Notes: generated by a model not told the origin, from the letters alone. A DNA stretch of 64,000 nt from Heterocephalus glaber (GCF_000247695.1 NW_004624843.1:5782977-5846976), one strand, 5' to 3'. Counted from the stretch's first letter, positions 11,335 to 55,799 are shown. Program-made: numbers and translations.

Positions 11335-11947
11335 TGTGGGGGTGTGGTGGGCCTTGCATATGCCAGGACAGTCTGTGGCTGGCAGGGCTCAGCTGAAGTT
11401 GTTGCCTGGGGTGTCTCCTGTGGTAACAGTGAGAGGGGAGCCCACCCCTCCATATGGAATTGGTTGACTATGGGTTAACTAGGTAACTATGCTCTTTGTA
11501 GAATGCACCTGAGCAGCCATGACAACTTCTTTCTCTTTTTTTTTTTGGTACCTGGGATTGAACTCGGGACCTTGAGCCATGACAACTTCTGTAACCTGTC
11601 ACCAAAGGAGCGTGACACTCAGAAAGTCCTGCCAGAGCTCTTTGCTCTCCCCCTCTCTGCTGCTCTGCTTTGTGTAAATCCTGCTTGTAATATTCTCAGG
11701 GAAAGTCCAATGGAATTAAGCCTTGTAGATGTAAAAAGAGGTATATAAGGAAGTGCAAACTTCTATCAGGGCTCTCCAGACCGACAGGAGTCACTCGCTG
11801 AGCCGCCGGCAACATTAAGAGCCACTTTTTGCTCCTATCTCCATGTTAAAGAATTGTCTGTGCTGGGGTCCTCACTGTTTCCTGCTTCAGTTGTCAGACT
11901 GAAGCTGGGGACATCAGAAGCCTCCCCGAGCCCTCTTCATTCACAGG
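11335..11947 (+). mobile_element. Solo LTR-like element
   Basis: It opens with TG, has a TATA box (gtatataagg, 11,741-11,750), pyrimidine-rich downstream sequence, and ends CA shortly before a TGGTGCC word. The start and family are uncertain. A truncated SINE interrupts it at 11,531-11,576. Confidence 0.45.
11531..11576 (-). mobile_element. Truncated ID-like SINE with target-site duplication
   Basis: Only the 3' part of the unit is present (oligo-T, ggtacctgggattgaactcg, ggaccttga). It lies between two copies of ccatgacaacttct (11,517-11,530 and 11,577-11,590), so it inserted already 5'-truncated. Confidence 0.85.
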
Positions 11948-11999
11948 TCTGGTGCCTCAGGTGGGGTGGCTGGAAGAGCTGACAGTTGGCTGGCGTCTC

Positions 12000-12900
12000 A
12001 CTCTCAGTGCCTCTTGTCACACATTCTCCTCAGCTGACTGATTGGGCTTCCTCCCGACATGCTGGCCACCAAGAAGTTTGGCTCTGTGTATGGCAGCCGT
12101 CTTCCCACAGATCAGACACCAAGAGTCTGAAGCACAAGCATCAAGGATTCTTCTCACCAAGCCCTGAGGGTTGTGAACTGACTCTTCAACCACATTGTAT
12201 TCGCTAGGTGGCAGAAGCCCAGATTCAGTGCCGAGAGGGACCACCAGGAGGTGAGGTAGGGATGCCTAGGGCACAGGGAGACTTCCGAGACTGCCTACCC
12301 CTGAGACCCTCTCCTCCCCCTCAGCCTCCAGGGGATGCCAATTCCACCCCCAGCCCCAGCCCAAAGGGGAACCAAGTGGTCTAAAGATGATACCTTCCCC
12401 TTGCCAGAAATGAGCACGTGACTCCTTTGGCCAATGAGATGTGAGATATCAACCAGGGACTTCTGGGAATGATCTCCACATTCCTAAGAGACAGCCCACT
12501 TCCTAGGGTCATTTCTGATTGACGACCACCCAAGTATCGTGCCAGAACTAAGAAGGGCAAAGCAGAGAGGTGGAAGACTGGAGTTTTCACTGGCACAGTG
12601 CAGTCTGTCCACCGTGCCCACAACTAACCCAAAGCCCATCCTACATCTCTTATCTGAAATGATCAGCATCTTTAAAGGTTAACTTAGGAGCCAGTCAAGG
12701 GCCAAGACAGTGAATACTTCAGGCTTTGCACACTAAAAGGTAAAGTCAAGCAATACATCTCCCTCAAAGGCTAATAGTCTTTTTCACATTTTACATTTAA
12801 AAATACAAAAACTCTCCTTGGTTGACAGCTGTACCAAAACAGATAGCTGTCTGGATTTGGCCCGTAAATCACATTTTGCAGACCCCTGTTTTAAATCATA
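12000..12900. other. Intergenic, nothing recognised
   Basis: Open frames here are short and lack codon bias or family motifs. No exon-like splice pairs were seen. Confidence 0.5.
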
Positions 12901-12904
12901 AATT

Positions 12905-13125
12905 AAGGTTTCTGAACCAGACATGGTGACATACGTCTGTAACCCTTGATAGTCTGAAGGCTGAGGTAGGAGGATCACAAGTTTGAAGCCTGCCTGTGCA
13001 ACTTAGCAAGACCCTGTCTCAAAATAAAAAATAAAAAGGGCTGGGGATGTAGTTCAGTGTGAGAGTGGTTGGTTAGCACGTGGGAGGCTCCGGGTCTGAT
13101 TCCAAGGATTACAAAACAAACATTT
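12905..13125 (+). mobile_element. B1-ID dimeric SINE (B1-dID type)
   Basis: A B1 monomer (to about 13,036) is joined by an A-rich linker to an ID unit (gggctggggatgtagttcag). The copy is diverged, hence old. Confidence 0.75.
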
Positions 13126-13788
13126 CTGTTGCCTGCAGCTGAACTTCTGCAGGGACCGCTGACTTGAGGCTGCTTGTCATTCTAATTCCCCTTGTAAATG
13201 AGTCCACTGATGCTCAGATTTTATCTAATTTTTGCTTGTAGGAGAGGCTGAGCATTTTCCTTCTTCTCCCATCCTTTCCTGCAACAGGTAAACTTCAAGG
13301 TTAAAGGAAGGAGCATGGGGTAGAGACTTGCAAGGAGGAAGACTGGGGGTGTGCTGAGCCAGGCAAGTGCTGCGTCACTGAGCTACACCCCCCGGCTCTG
13401 AGGAAGGTGTTCTTCTAGTTTAGCAAGACACAGGTGAGTCACTAGCAGGAATCAAAGAGCTGATTGTCTTGCAGCTGCTTCCCCACTAACCCGCCCAGAA
13501 AGGTTCTTTCCTCTTCCTTCCTGTATACCCACCTGACTGAGGGGAACAGCTTTAACCTTCACTGAGGGGTCCTATGCCCACCAGGGTGTGACCAAGGGTG
13601 ACCCCAAGGACTAGGGCAGGGCCAGGTCCACAGCAGCGTTCCTGGGCAGCTGGAAAGACTACAGAAGCTGGTCCTGAGTCTCCACTTCATGTCAACTTTG
13701 TAAGGCCAGCGCCAGATCATCTGAACCTGATGGGAGGGATATTTGCACATTTTCCAAGATCTTGCATGTGCTTTTCAGATGCTATGGT

Positions 13789-14276
13789 TGTGGGACTGAG
13801 TGATTCAAAAGTTAATTACTCCCCTAGATTCTGTTGTAAATTTGATGGTTGGAGTGTGTTTGCCTCGGGACAATGGACAATCAGTAATAGGGTGAGGTTA
13901 CTCAGCCATCTGTTTGCCCTAAATCCAAATGTCCCGGGGCCCAGTATCTATAGGACAATCTGTAAACAGGGTGGTCGTAACTGTCACAGTCAGGACGTCT
14001 GCTGAACATCAGCATGTGTCAATGAGCCACTAACCTTTGTTCTTTTTTTTTCTGTGAATCCACATGTTAACCCCCCCCCCCTTAACTCCCTATAAAACAA
14101 CCTGGGACTCTGAGCCAGGTGCCTCTCTGAGCTATTTTGCTTCGGGAGTGCCCTCTGGCCAGACTAATAAAGGTCTGTTTCCCAACATGGCCGGTGTGTT
14201 CCTTCCCGGGTGTGCTCCACTCCAAAGTGCTCCACTCCAGCTCCTTGGAGCGTTTGGTAAGGCCTTTGGTCTTACA
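13789..14276 (+). mobile_element. ERV LTR with tRNA-Thr primer-binding site
   Basis: A TG...CA element of about 490 bases. U3 starts TGTGGGACTG, the TATA box is tataaaa (14,091-14,097), the polyadenylation signal is AATAAA (14,166-14,171), and U5 ends ttaca at 14,272-14,276. Three bases later a primer-binding site follows. All LTR parts are in the right order, so this is a well-preserved retroviral LTR. The 5' border is estimated. Confidence 0.75.
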
Positions 14277-14279
14277 TTC

Positions 14280-14297
14280 TGGAGGCACCGCTGGGAT
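14280..14297 (+). other. Primer-binding site complementary to tRNA-Thr
   Basis: TGGAGGCACCGCTGGGAT is the exact complement of the CCA end plus acceptor and T-arm bases of a mammalian tRNA-Thr as I know it. Confidence 0.75.
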
Positions 14298-14298
14298 C

Positions 14299-14355
14299 CC
14301 CGGGTGTGCTCCACTTCAGCTCCTCAGAGCGTTTGGTAAGGCCCTCGGTCTTACA
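14299..14355 (+). repeat. Second copy of the LTR U5 end
   Basis: Starting cgggtgtgctccact and ending ggtcttaca, this repeats the U5 end seen at 14,205-14,276 with a short deletion and a few substitutions. It lies immediately after the primer-binding site. Confidence 0.75.
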
Positions 14356-14399
14356 TGGTTATGTCTCCCGGAGAGTTCACGTGTGGGAAACTTAAACTC

Positions 14400-14590
14400 C
14401 AGTCATGGTAGTGGACGCCTATAATTCCAGCACTCTGGGAGGCTGAGGCAGGAGGATTTTAAGTCTAAGTAGCCACCCAGGGCAACTTAGTGAGGCCCTG
14501 TCTCAAGTGAAAAATAAAAAAAGGGCTGGGGATGTAGCTTGATGCAAAAGCCCTGGGTTCAACGCCCAGTACTGCAGAGAGAGAGAGAAT
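14400..14590 (+). mobile_element. B1-ID dimeric SINE (B1-dID type)
   Basis: A B1 monomer ends gccctgtctcaagtg, then an A-rich linker and a shortened ID unit (gggctggggatgtagcttga), ending in a GA-rich tail. Confidence 0.75.
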
Positions 14591-15301
14591 GGTCATGAGC
14601 ACTTTACCTTCACCAGTTGGACCAGGGCGTTACTGAAGGGGGCGCTCCTAACAAAGGATGCATTCAGCCCCACCCCTCTCTCACACTGCACTCTCACCAA
14701 AGGATGCTTCCGCCATGTCACTACACAGCAGGAAGGCCCTCACCAGTGCACTCAGACTGGGACTCAGCCTCCAGATTCCGGAGCCGAATCAGCTCCTGCT
14801 TATCACAAATGAGGCAGGCTCTGGTGTTCTGCTGTCAGCACAGATGGGCTGAAACAATACGCTAGATCCTTCTCCCCTGCACTGGACCACCCCGAACGTC
14901 TAAGAGGCAAGGGCGGAGCTGGGGTTGCCTTGGAAACTGGAGAAGCCATTTATCACATGTATGCTGATGGGATGAAGAGAGGTATGCAAGGATTTCCAAG
15001 GAAACTTTATCTGTAGGGAAGATTAATAGGAGACTGAGGTCCAGGGTGCACTTGGGGATGGAAATTTTTCCTTCCTGGAAAGATAAGGGTCAGGACAAAG
15101 AACAGAAGTCAGAAGAAGTCTCTGACCAGGCACAGTGGCCAGTCCTGGAGCCCCAGCTCCGTGGGCAGCTCCGTCCCTGGAGGGCGCCTCCTTATTTGGG
15201 GATCAGCCTCCCCCAGACATAATGCGTGGGCATCACAATTTGCAGAGCCAGTTCATCAAATTGCTGTTTCCATTTTTAGTCCTTTAAAATAAAAGTCCAT
15301 T

Positions 15302-15385
15302 TGGGCTGGGGATTTAGCTCAGTGGTTCCACTGCCTGCCTCGCAAGCTCAAGGTCCCGAGTTTGATCCCCAGTACAAAAAAAAAG
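15302..15385 (+). mobile_element. ID-like SINE
   Basis: Near-complete tRNA-like unit from gggctggggatttagctcag to ccccagtac plus an A tail. Confidence 0.9.
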
Positions 15386-15684
15386 AGTCAACTTGATACC
15401 TAAGCAAAGTATCATATCTCATGACATGCAATATTTAAATATTTGTTTGTTGAATCCAGATCCCATTCTGCTGCTACACACTTTCTGGTTCTACCACCCG
15501 AAAATGCAGTGTTGGTTAAGACAGCCTCAGAGGTGTAAATATATATATTATTTATACCTCAGAGGTATAAATATCTTATGACTCACTCGAGTGGTGCTTT
15601 TTGAAATGGTGTCCCCCCCACTTTCTGTGAGGGGGCAAGAGAAAATAGTTCCAGCATATGGCAACAGTATTTCTAATATTATAG

Positions 15685-15687
<3 letters not shown>

Positions 15688-15739
<52 letters not shown>

Positions 15740-15772
15740 CCCCTCTCCCCTCTCCCCTGTCCCCTCTTGTTT
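15688..15772 (+). repeat. (CT)n microsatellite followed by (CCCCTCT)n
   Basis: About 49 bases of pure CT repeat (15,688-15,736), one interruption, then several cccctct units. Confidence 0.95.
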
Positions 15773-15908
15773 TGAGACAGGTTCCTGCTGTTTAGTCCAG
15801 GCTGGTAATGAACTTGCTATGTAGCCCAGGCTGTCCTCACACTTGTAATCCTCCTGCCTCAGTCTCCCAGATTCTGGGATTACAGCTGTGTGCCACTGTG
15901 CCCGGTTC
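15768..15908 (-). mobile_element. B1-type SINE
   Basis: Reverse-oriented B1 (gttttgagacagg, tagtccaggctgg, ctgggattacagctg). The CT tract at its tail side may have grown from the A-rich end. Confidence 0.9.
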
Positions 15909-16403
15909 CTATTCTCATATTGTAAGTCAGTTGCAACTTTTGAGTTATAATTTTTTTTCGACTCAAAATTTCTCTCAATGATACTATTTAAAATAGAGCT
16001 TAACTTAACTTAAAAGTTAAGTTCAAGAGACCCTAGGTCCTGAAACTTTCTGAACTTAGACAGGGATTGATTATTTACAGACCATACAAGGAAAGAAGTA
16101 GGTCAAAACTTTGTCACTATTTGAAAGTCCAAAAGCCCAATTTAGTGACTGGCACATTTTCTGTGCAGCCCGTCTTTTCTTGGACTTGCCTGCTGTATAA
16201 GTGTTGGGTGACAGGAAGAAGGAAAACGCTGGAATCCACACAGTAAACCAGCTCAGCGGAAGTACAGGAATGGGTTGAAGTTTCAGGCAGGTCTCAGGAG
16301 TGGCTGGAACCAGGAACCTAACTTCCTCAGAGCACTGGGTTTCTCATATCTGCTTTGACCCATGGGACTGTTTCATTTGTTGTTGTTGTTGAGACTGTTG
16401 TTG

Positions 16404-16495
16404 TTTTTGGCACTGGGGATCGAACTCGGGGATCGAACTCGGGACCTTGTGCTTTTGAGATAGGTGACGGAACCACTGAACTAAATCCCCGGCCC
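16404..16495 (-). mobile_element. ID-like SINE with a small internal duplication
   Basis: Minus-oriented unit in which ggggatcgaactc occurs twice in tandem. Flanks contain TTG repeats. Confidence 0.9.
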
Positions 16496-16519
16496 ATTGT
16501 TGTTGTTTTTAAACTGACC

Positions 16520-17080
16520 TTTTCATGAGGCAAGGGACATGTGCCCTAGATCTAGATGTGTATTCTCAGACTTCATAACTGAGGAAGAAGAGGATCCTGG
16601 GGAGGATGATGAGGGTTCCTATGCCCACTCTTGGGACCAATTTCTTGCAAGAAGGGGCAGGAACCATGAAGGTAGCCAGGAGGGTAGAATCTGTGACCAA
16701 CAGAATAGGGGAAGGGGTGCTGGGCAGTCCAAACAGAAGGTGTGTTCTAAATCTCCCTCCTGAGAGCTGCTCTTCCCCTCCATCCAAGGGAGTGCTCTGG
16801 AAGACTGGTCCACGCCCTTGCCACATCGGTTGTTAGGCCTGGGCACCTGCTGGTGCATGAGAGGCATTTCCTAGGAATTAAGACTGGAGCTCAGAGATGC
16901 CAGCTCCATTTGGCTTCTTGCTTGTACTGAGTAGCTGTTGGCGGAACCATTTCTTCATGAGGATGGAAGATTCGGGGAACAAAAAGGATGGGCCACAGAC
17001 AAGAGAAAAAGGAAGCTGCAATTTACAGAAGGAAGCGGATGCTGAAGGCTGAATATTCTGCCTTCTTCCTCAACTGTGGC
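16520..17080. other. Intergenic, nothing recognised
   Basis: No gene or clear repeat is seen between the SINE and the MIR fragment that follows. Confidence 0.4.
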
Positions 17081-17260
17081 CTAGCTCTGTCACCTATCAA
17101 GGACATCAGCGAGGGTACCTGACCTTCACATGTCTGTTTCCACATCTGTTAAAAGGATCTATTAATAGCATCTAGAACACAGAATGTCGAGAAGTAAGTT
17201 GATCCAGTAGAACACAATGCCTGGCATGTAAAAATAACTTGACCAGTGCTAACTATGATT
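17080..17260 (-). repeat. MIR-like SINE
   Basis: ctctgtcacctatcaagg, gtctgtttccacatctgtta and aatgcctggcatgt occur in the usual MIR order. Confidence 0.5.
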
Positions 17261-17624
17261 CACGGTGGGAGAAGGCAGTGGCCTTGAGGAGAAATGCTAT
17301 CTCCTTAAAGATGAAAGAGACAAACCAGAGGTGATGTACACACCGGGGATCTGATTCCACCCTGCTGGAAGTGCCGCGTGGAGTCTCTGGGCCAGCCCTC
17401 TAGATGCCAGGCTGCCAACCCCCAAGGCGATAATAAGGGCCTCCTGTCAAGAAGCTGCATGCTACTAAATGCCTGAGTACAAAGACATTACCACCGCCAC
17501 CACCTCAACGCCGCTGAAATGTACTTTTGGTTTTGTTTTTGTGGTGCTGGGCAGCAGACTCAGGGCCCTGTGCTTTCTAGATTAAGTGCTGTATCCCTGA
17601 GCCACACCTCCAGCCCCGCTACAG

Positions 17625-17714
17625 GCATTTTTTTTTTTTTTGGAACTGGGGATTGAACTCAGGACCTTGCACTTGCAAGGCAGGTGCCGGAACCACTGAG
17701 CTACATCCCCAGCT
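17625..17714 (-). mobile_element. ID-like SINE
   Basis: Oligo-T then ggaactggggattgaactca through ctgagctacatccccagc. An older related fragment lies just before it (17,530-17,616). Confidence 0.85.
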
Positions 17715-18142
17715 GACAGGCATTTTAAAAATATGAAACCTGGGTGTTAACACGTACATATATGGAAATGCCCTGCATGTAGTTTAACCTGTGTGCACGG
17801 ACTCTTTATAATGAAAATTCCCAGCAGTACGCACGTATATCCAAAGCCAGTGACACTCAAGAGAACAAAGAAAAGCCAAGGGGTAAGAAGTGTCCAGCAA
17901 CACACGCCTGTAAGAGCATCATTACCATCAAATAAAAATGCAGTTGGAGGGATCACTGGTGCAACTGAAACCCATGGAAGCTGGTTTTCTGCCTGTCCTT
18001 TGGTTGACTCTAGCAGCGACTAGGTTCATACTGTAGACAGTTAACACAGTAACACGGTTATCAGTTTATTTTCACTTTAATTAATGCACTTTGGGAAAGA
18101 GGTGGAAAGGAGTGGAAATAAAGTTTAAGAATAAAAACAAAA

Positions 18143-18229
18143 GGGCTGGGGATTCAGCTCTATGACACTGCGCCTGCCTTACAAGCTCAAGGTCCTGAGT
18201 TGGATCCCTGGTACAAAAAAAAAAAAAGG
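18143..18229 (+). mobile_element. ID-like SINE
   Basis: gggctggggattcagctct to ggatccctggtac plus an A13 tail. Confidence 0.85.
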
Positions 18230-18254
18230 TTTGTTTGTTTTTGTTTTTTGTTTG

Positions 18255-18345
18255 TTGTATATCCCAGGCTGGCCTTGAACCCAAGATCATCCTGCCTCAG
18301 CCTCTCGCTGGGGACTTACAGGCATGTGCCACCATGTGCAGCTAA
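18255..18345 (-). mobile_element. B1-type SINE fragment
   Basis: cccaggctggccttgaaccc and catcctgcctcagcctctc are the reverse complement of a B1 body. Confidence 0.8.
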
Positions 18346-18890
18346 AACATGAAATATTTTTGAAAAGCATAAAAGCAAAGTGGAAAAAAAAAACCACAAA
18401 AGAAAACTGAAGCCTGTCAGTATTTCCTTCCTTTGCCCTTTGTCTTTCTCATCCCCATCAAAAACACACATTCAGATCTCCTTCCTGGAGAATGAGCCCC
18501 TTGAGCCAAGCAAGGACCCAGGCCCGGGACGTCTCTGTCCCCCTTGAGATGCTTGTCCTTGTGCTTGACCTTACCTGGGACCGAAGTGTTTCCACTCCCA
18601 GATTGAACAAGACCTAAAGAGTGGGGACAAAAACAAAGAGGACAACTGAGGGTCGGAGCTGGAAAGTGTCCAGACTGCTGCAAACTGGAATGGAACTAGA
18701 GGATCTCACAGTGCCGAGGACAGACATCCGTGCTGGAGGTGAGGCTCCCGGAAGTTTCAGCAGTGCAAATTCAGCTATGCTAAGGCTGGTGTTGCTTTGC
18801 TTACGTGAAACTAGACTTTCTGCAGGAAAGCTCTTTGCTAAGTGAGATCTCTTCCACTCTTCCTGTGAGCAAATTAATATACTGCTAGGA

Positions 18891-18976
18891 GGGCCAGGGG
18901 ATTTAGCTCAGTGGTTCCGCTGCCTGCCTTGAAAGCGCAAGGTCCCGAGTTCGATTTCTGGTACCAAAAATAAAAA
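18891..18976 (+). mobile_element. ID-like SINE
   Basis: gggccaggggatttagctca to ctggtaccaaaaataaaa. Flanked by related atatactgcta words, a likely target-site duplication. Confidence 0.9.
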
Positions 18977-19525
18977 CCCACAAACAAATATATACTGCTA
19001 TGAGGCTCTCGGATGTTTTCCATTATCTTACATCTATTAGAAGTTGTCTGAATCCATTTCACAGATGCCGCTTCCTGGCAAAGCAGGCCAAAGCTTGTGG
19101 ACACTCGTGACTTACCAGAACAGACACAAGCTCTGAGATCCACATTCGGACCACCTTATTCCCTCTTCCTTCTGATGACTCATCCCCAGGGCAGCCATTC
19201 CCTCAGCCCCTGTGACACACCTGAGGCCTCCCCATCACCACCAGATCTGCACCCCGACTGTAGGGGCTCCAGGGATCCACCCATAGCCCTGCTTCAAGTC
19301 TGTGCAGCACCCTGAATCCAAGAGATGACCGCCCCTTTCCCTCGGGTGTAAGTGGGCTGCACTTCTATTGCTTCCAGCACAAACATTCTCCCTATTGGCT
19401 CATTTACAAATGAATTACATATCATTGAAAATTATTGTTTCATGGATTCTAGTCAAGTCATACTGCAATGTCAGCTGGACCAGAGACTAGACAAGGGAGT
19501 GGCTAAAGGCAAAGATTCTAGAATC

Positions 19526-19665
19526 AGCCGGGTGTGGTGGCACACGCCTGTAATCCCAGCATTCTCCAGGCTGAGGCAGGAGGAGTGCCACAAGTGTGAG
19601 GCCACCCTGGGCTACATAGTGAGTTGAAGGCCACAGCAAGACCCTGTCTCAAAAAACAAAAGATG
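19526..19665 (+). mobile_element. B1-type SINE
   Basis: gccgggtgtggtggcacacg through gaccctgtctcaaaaaac, nearly complete. Confidence 0.95.
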
Positions 19666-19832
19666 CAGAAGGTGAGAGGGTGTGCCTCACACATAGTAAA
19701 TCCAAAGCTTCTGCAGGATACAGAATGCAGCCTGCAGAAGGAAGGAAAGGGTTGTGTGGCTGCAGTCTTGTGCCAGATAAAGCAGTGAGTTCGAAGAGGG
19801 CCGATCTACCAGTTAGGAATTATTCTTCATTC

Positions 19833-19965
19833 AGCGGGGTGTGGTTGCACAGGCCTGTAATGCCAGCGCTTGGGAGCCCAAGGCAGGCCACCCGAGGCTA
19901 CACAGTGACTTCAAGGCCAGCCTGGAATAGTGAGATGAGACTCTGTCTCAAAACAATAAAAGAAA
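19833..19965 (+). mobile_element. B1-type SINE
   Basis: Diverged B1. The flanking words aattattcttcattca and aattattcttcattcaatc form a target-site duplication. Confidence 0.9.
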
Positions 19966-20063
19966 AATTATTCTTCATTCAATCAACATTTATTATGAGG
20001 TGCTAGAAACACTTATTTTTCCCAAATTAGACTTATATCATGCACTTCTTTTACTAAGAGCAA

Positions 20064-20147
20064 TTTTTTTTTTGGTACCAGGGATCGAACTCAGGTCCTT
20101 GCACTTGCGCAGCAGGTGGCAAAACCACTGAGCTAAATCCCCGGCCC
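20064..20147 (-). mobile_element. ID-like SINE
   Basis: Minus copy flanked by actaagagcaattttt and actatgagcaattttt (target-site duplication). Confidence 0.9.
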
Positions 20148-20360
20148 AACTATGAGCAATTTTTGACAATAAATACACAGTAATTTAACCAATCTCTTAT
20201 TGTTGGAATTATAGTTTCCAGCTTTCCACTGTCATTTCCACTCTCAGCAATGCTGTGACACACATTTCTGTGTATGGACATATGTCCAAATATTTCTGGG
20301 CGTAACTTCTTCTTGCAAGTGAAACTGCTGGTTGGGTAAATCTGTAAACCTATTTTAATC
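20148..20360 (+). repeat. Ancient LINE-1 3' fragment (L1M-like)
   Basis: The order of phrases (attatagtttccagctttcc, gcaatgctgtgaca, gtgtatggacatatgtcc, gaaactgctggttgggtaa) follows the 3' end of old mammalian LINE-1 elements. An ID-like SINE inserted at its left end. Confidence 0.55.
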
Positions 20361-20414
20361 ATAATCATGTCAGGATAATTTTAGCGTGCTCAGCTGTCAA
20401 AATCTGATGCTACA

Positions 20415-20503
20415 TGGGCCAGAGATTTAGCTCATTGACACCATGCCTGCATTGCAGGTGCAAGGTCCTGAGTTTGATTCCTGGTACCAAAAATAAATAA
20501 ATC
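20415..20503 (+). mobile_element. ID-like SINE
   Basis: gggccagagatttagctcat to cctggtaccaaaaataaata. Confidence 0.85.
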
Positions 20504-20909
20504 TCATGCTACATGATTGACGCTATGGCCTTTTGAAGTTGGTGCCACTGTGACAATTGGAGGCATTCTTGGTGATGTACAGAATTCGCTTCCTCATTTT
20601 CTGCAGTGTGTGAAGCAGTCACTTCGATTTCTGCCTCCAGCAGTCTTTCCTCTTACTTCAGGTCACTTCCATGCAAAGGATCTTCCTCCAGACTTGACCA
20701 CACTGGAAGACAATTTCTGACACTCCTTTCTTTCCTCTGGTCTCCTCTGTCCAGTTCTAATTTCATCCAATAAATTCAGTAACCTATTAAAGGGAGATGG
20801 AGTTCACACAATTACATTAAAGACCTGGGTTTCCCACTTAGTTACTGAGTTTGTTGACAGATAACATCTTCTCAAAAGCCTGTCCATCTTCCATTTCCCT
20901 CTTTCCTCC

Positions 20910-21090
20910 CTTTTTGATAGTGAGGATTGAACACAGGGCCTTCCCACTGAGCTATATCTCCAGCCCTTATTTTATACTTTGAGACAATATTTCGCTAAAC
21001 CACCTACACTAGGCTTGAACTTGTGATCCTCCTGCCTCAGCCTCCCCGAGTGCTGGGATTACAGGCATGCACTACCATGTCCGGTTTATT
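20910..21090 (-). mobile_element. Minus-oriented old ID fragment plus B1
   Basis: An ID-like piece (gaggattgaacacagggcc) is followed by a B1 in reverse (aggcttgaacttgtgatcct, gtgctgggattacaggcat). In the reverse direction this is a B1-ID dimer, an old insertion. Confidence 0.75.
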
Positions 21091-21099
21091 AGATTACTT

Positions 21100-21670
21100 T
21101 TTAAGGACCCATTAATGAAGACAGGCCCTCATTTCTAAGATTCTAATGATTAACACAAACTGATACACTATTCACATCTTTCTGTAGTTCTTGTTCCAAT
21201 TCACTGCAAAACAAAACAAACAAAAAAGCCTGCTTTCAAGGTCAGTGACTGGTGGGTTGCCCTTGCTAAAGCAAAAACCTGCTTCTAGGCTCTTGTCCCC
21301 ATTCAAAAAATTGGATGGGACAATCGACAAACTTGAAAGTTTAACAACTATTTAAAGATAAAAAGAAAGGTAAAAGAAGAGAAAGAAGTGCTCTGAAGAT
21401 ACAACCTGCATGCAGGACGGGCCATCGCACAAGAGGGCAGGGCCACTGAAGTCACTGGGCATTGCCTTTTCCATCTTCTTCTGAGGATCCGGGGAGTCCC
21501 ACGCAGGGCTTCCAAGCTGCTCTGCCCAGGCGTCTGGACAGTGACTGACAGCTCTCCGTGATTGACAGGTCAGGCCCGGTTGTCCGGCCTTGATTTGCTA
21601 TGCCCTAATCTCCCTCTGCCAGCCTTCAAGGGGCCCTTAGAAGGACACCTGGTGTCTAGGTAAAATTAGG
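21100..21670. other. Intergenic, nothing recognised
   Basis: Upstream flank of the ATG16L1 promoter, without a visible gene, SINE or strong element. Confidence 0.45.
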
Positions 21671-21674
21671 CTTG

Positions 21675-21815
21675 ACCTGTGCCATGCACAGTGCTAACTG
21701 CATTACTGTTAGGGAGTATCATTATTGTCCCCATTTTATAGATCAGAAAACTGAGGCTTAGGGAGGTTGTCACTCATCCTCAAGCACCCAGCTACTTCGT
21801 AAGCTGTGGCCTCCA
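21675..21815 (+). repeat. MIR SINE
   Basis: gtgccatgcacagtgctaac, ccccattttatagatcagaa and ctgaggcttagggaggttg follow the MIR core closely. Confidence 0.75.
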
Positions 21816-21899
21816 CTTTTGTTTGTAAACTGAGTAAATGAAGTAAAAGGAGGCAGACCGAGAAGAAAACAAGAAAAAGTGAATGCAGCAAGGCCTCCT

Positions 21900-54745
<32,846 letters not shown>

Positions 54746-55790
54746 CTTTGGAGAGCCACGGGGACTGCCACACTCCTGTCCTTGTGTGGGGGGCATTCGG
54801 CCTTCCTCCGGCGCTGACGGTTGGCCTGGGAGAGTCCACACTGAGCCCACCTGGCCCTGTGGGCCCTGTCTGGGCGGGAAACACTACTAGCTCTGGCCTT
54901 CCATACCTCACTGGGGAGCACGGGGCCTCCTTGGACGGCAGTGCCAAGCATACTCGTGCACAGCTGGGTGTCAGTCCTCAGAGTTCCCCATCTTCCCAGA
55001 GTCACTGTGGCCCGATGTGCACCCCCTGCCTTGGGGCACTGGCTGGGTGGTGGGAACGCTTGGGCCACAGGCCTCTTGTGATCATGTCTTGTTACTGCTG
55101 AAACATCCTTAGGTCTCTCCGACTGGTCTTCGGAGCCTCTGGCTCCCTTCCCCACCGCTTCTGCATGTCCATATCTTGGTCAGGAAGTAAATCTCAATTT
55201 GGCTTAAGAAGTTTTGAGACAGAGAGGACATGGCCAGTCTTTTCCAGTGAAGTGTGTTCCTGTGTCACTGCAGATGCCCGGCACGTGGGTGCACACCACC
55301 TTCATGCTGGTGACAAGGGATCAGGCCAGAGTGTACCATCCCGGGGCTGGCAGCGGTGACCTAGCCACACTCTGCCAGGCTGCCGGTCACCTCCTCCGTG
55401 TGTGCTGTGGGAAGCCCTGTCCAGGGCCGGGGTGGTGCCCTTCCCCGTCCAGAGGCTGTGACGAAGGCTGGGAAACAGTTATCTTCACCATGTACCTGTG
55501 TATAAAGTTTCGGTTCTGTGTCTGAAACGCCATGTTTTATCACATCATGATTTGCACTTTATTTTTTCTCACACGCTCACTCTGGACAGTTGGGGATGTG
55601 AGTGCTGGAACGGGAAGGGGAGCGAGGTGCCCTTCCTCCTCTTCAGGCCTTCATTTCTCCTCCACTGCCATCCAGAGACCTCATGTTGGGAGGAGCTGAG
55701 GTTCACAGGCCAGGGCACATCTTTTATTTATTTAATTATGTCGCCAAACAGAACTTGATTGTAAATAAAAATACTCTGTTATACTTTTCA
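54746..55790 (+). other. ATG16L1: ATG16L1 3' UTR
   Basis: About 1.04 kb from the stop codon to just past the AATAAA signal at 55,764-55,769, with GT- and T-rich sequence downstream. It contains no SINE, unlike the introns, which fits exonic sequence. The exact cleavage site is inferred. Confidence 0.75.
55764..55769 (+). terminator. ATG16L1: ATG16L1 polyadenylation signal
   Basis: AATAAA followed within 30 bases by a T-rich element (gttatacttttcaaattctt). Confidence 0.75.
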
Positions 55791-55799
55791 AATTCTTTG

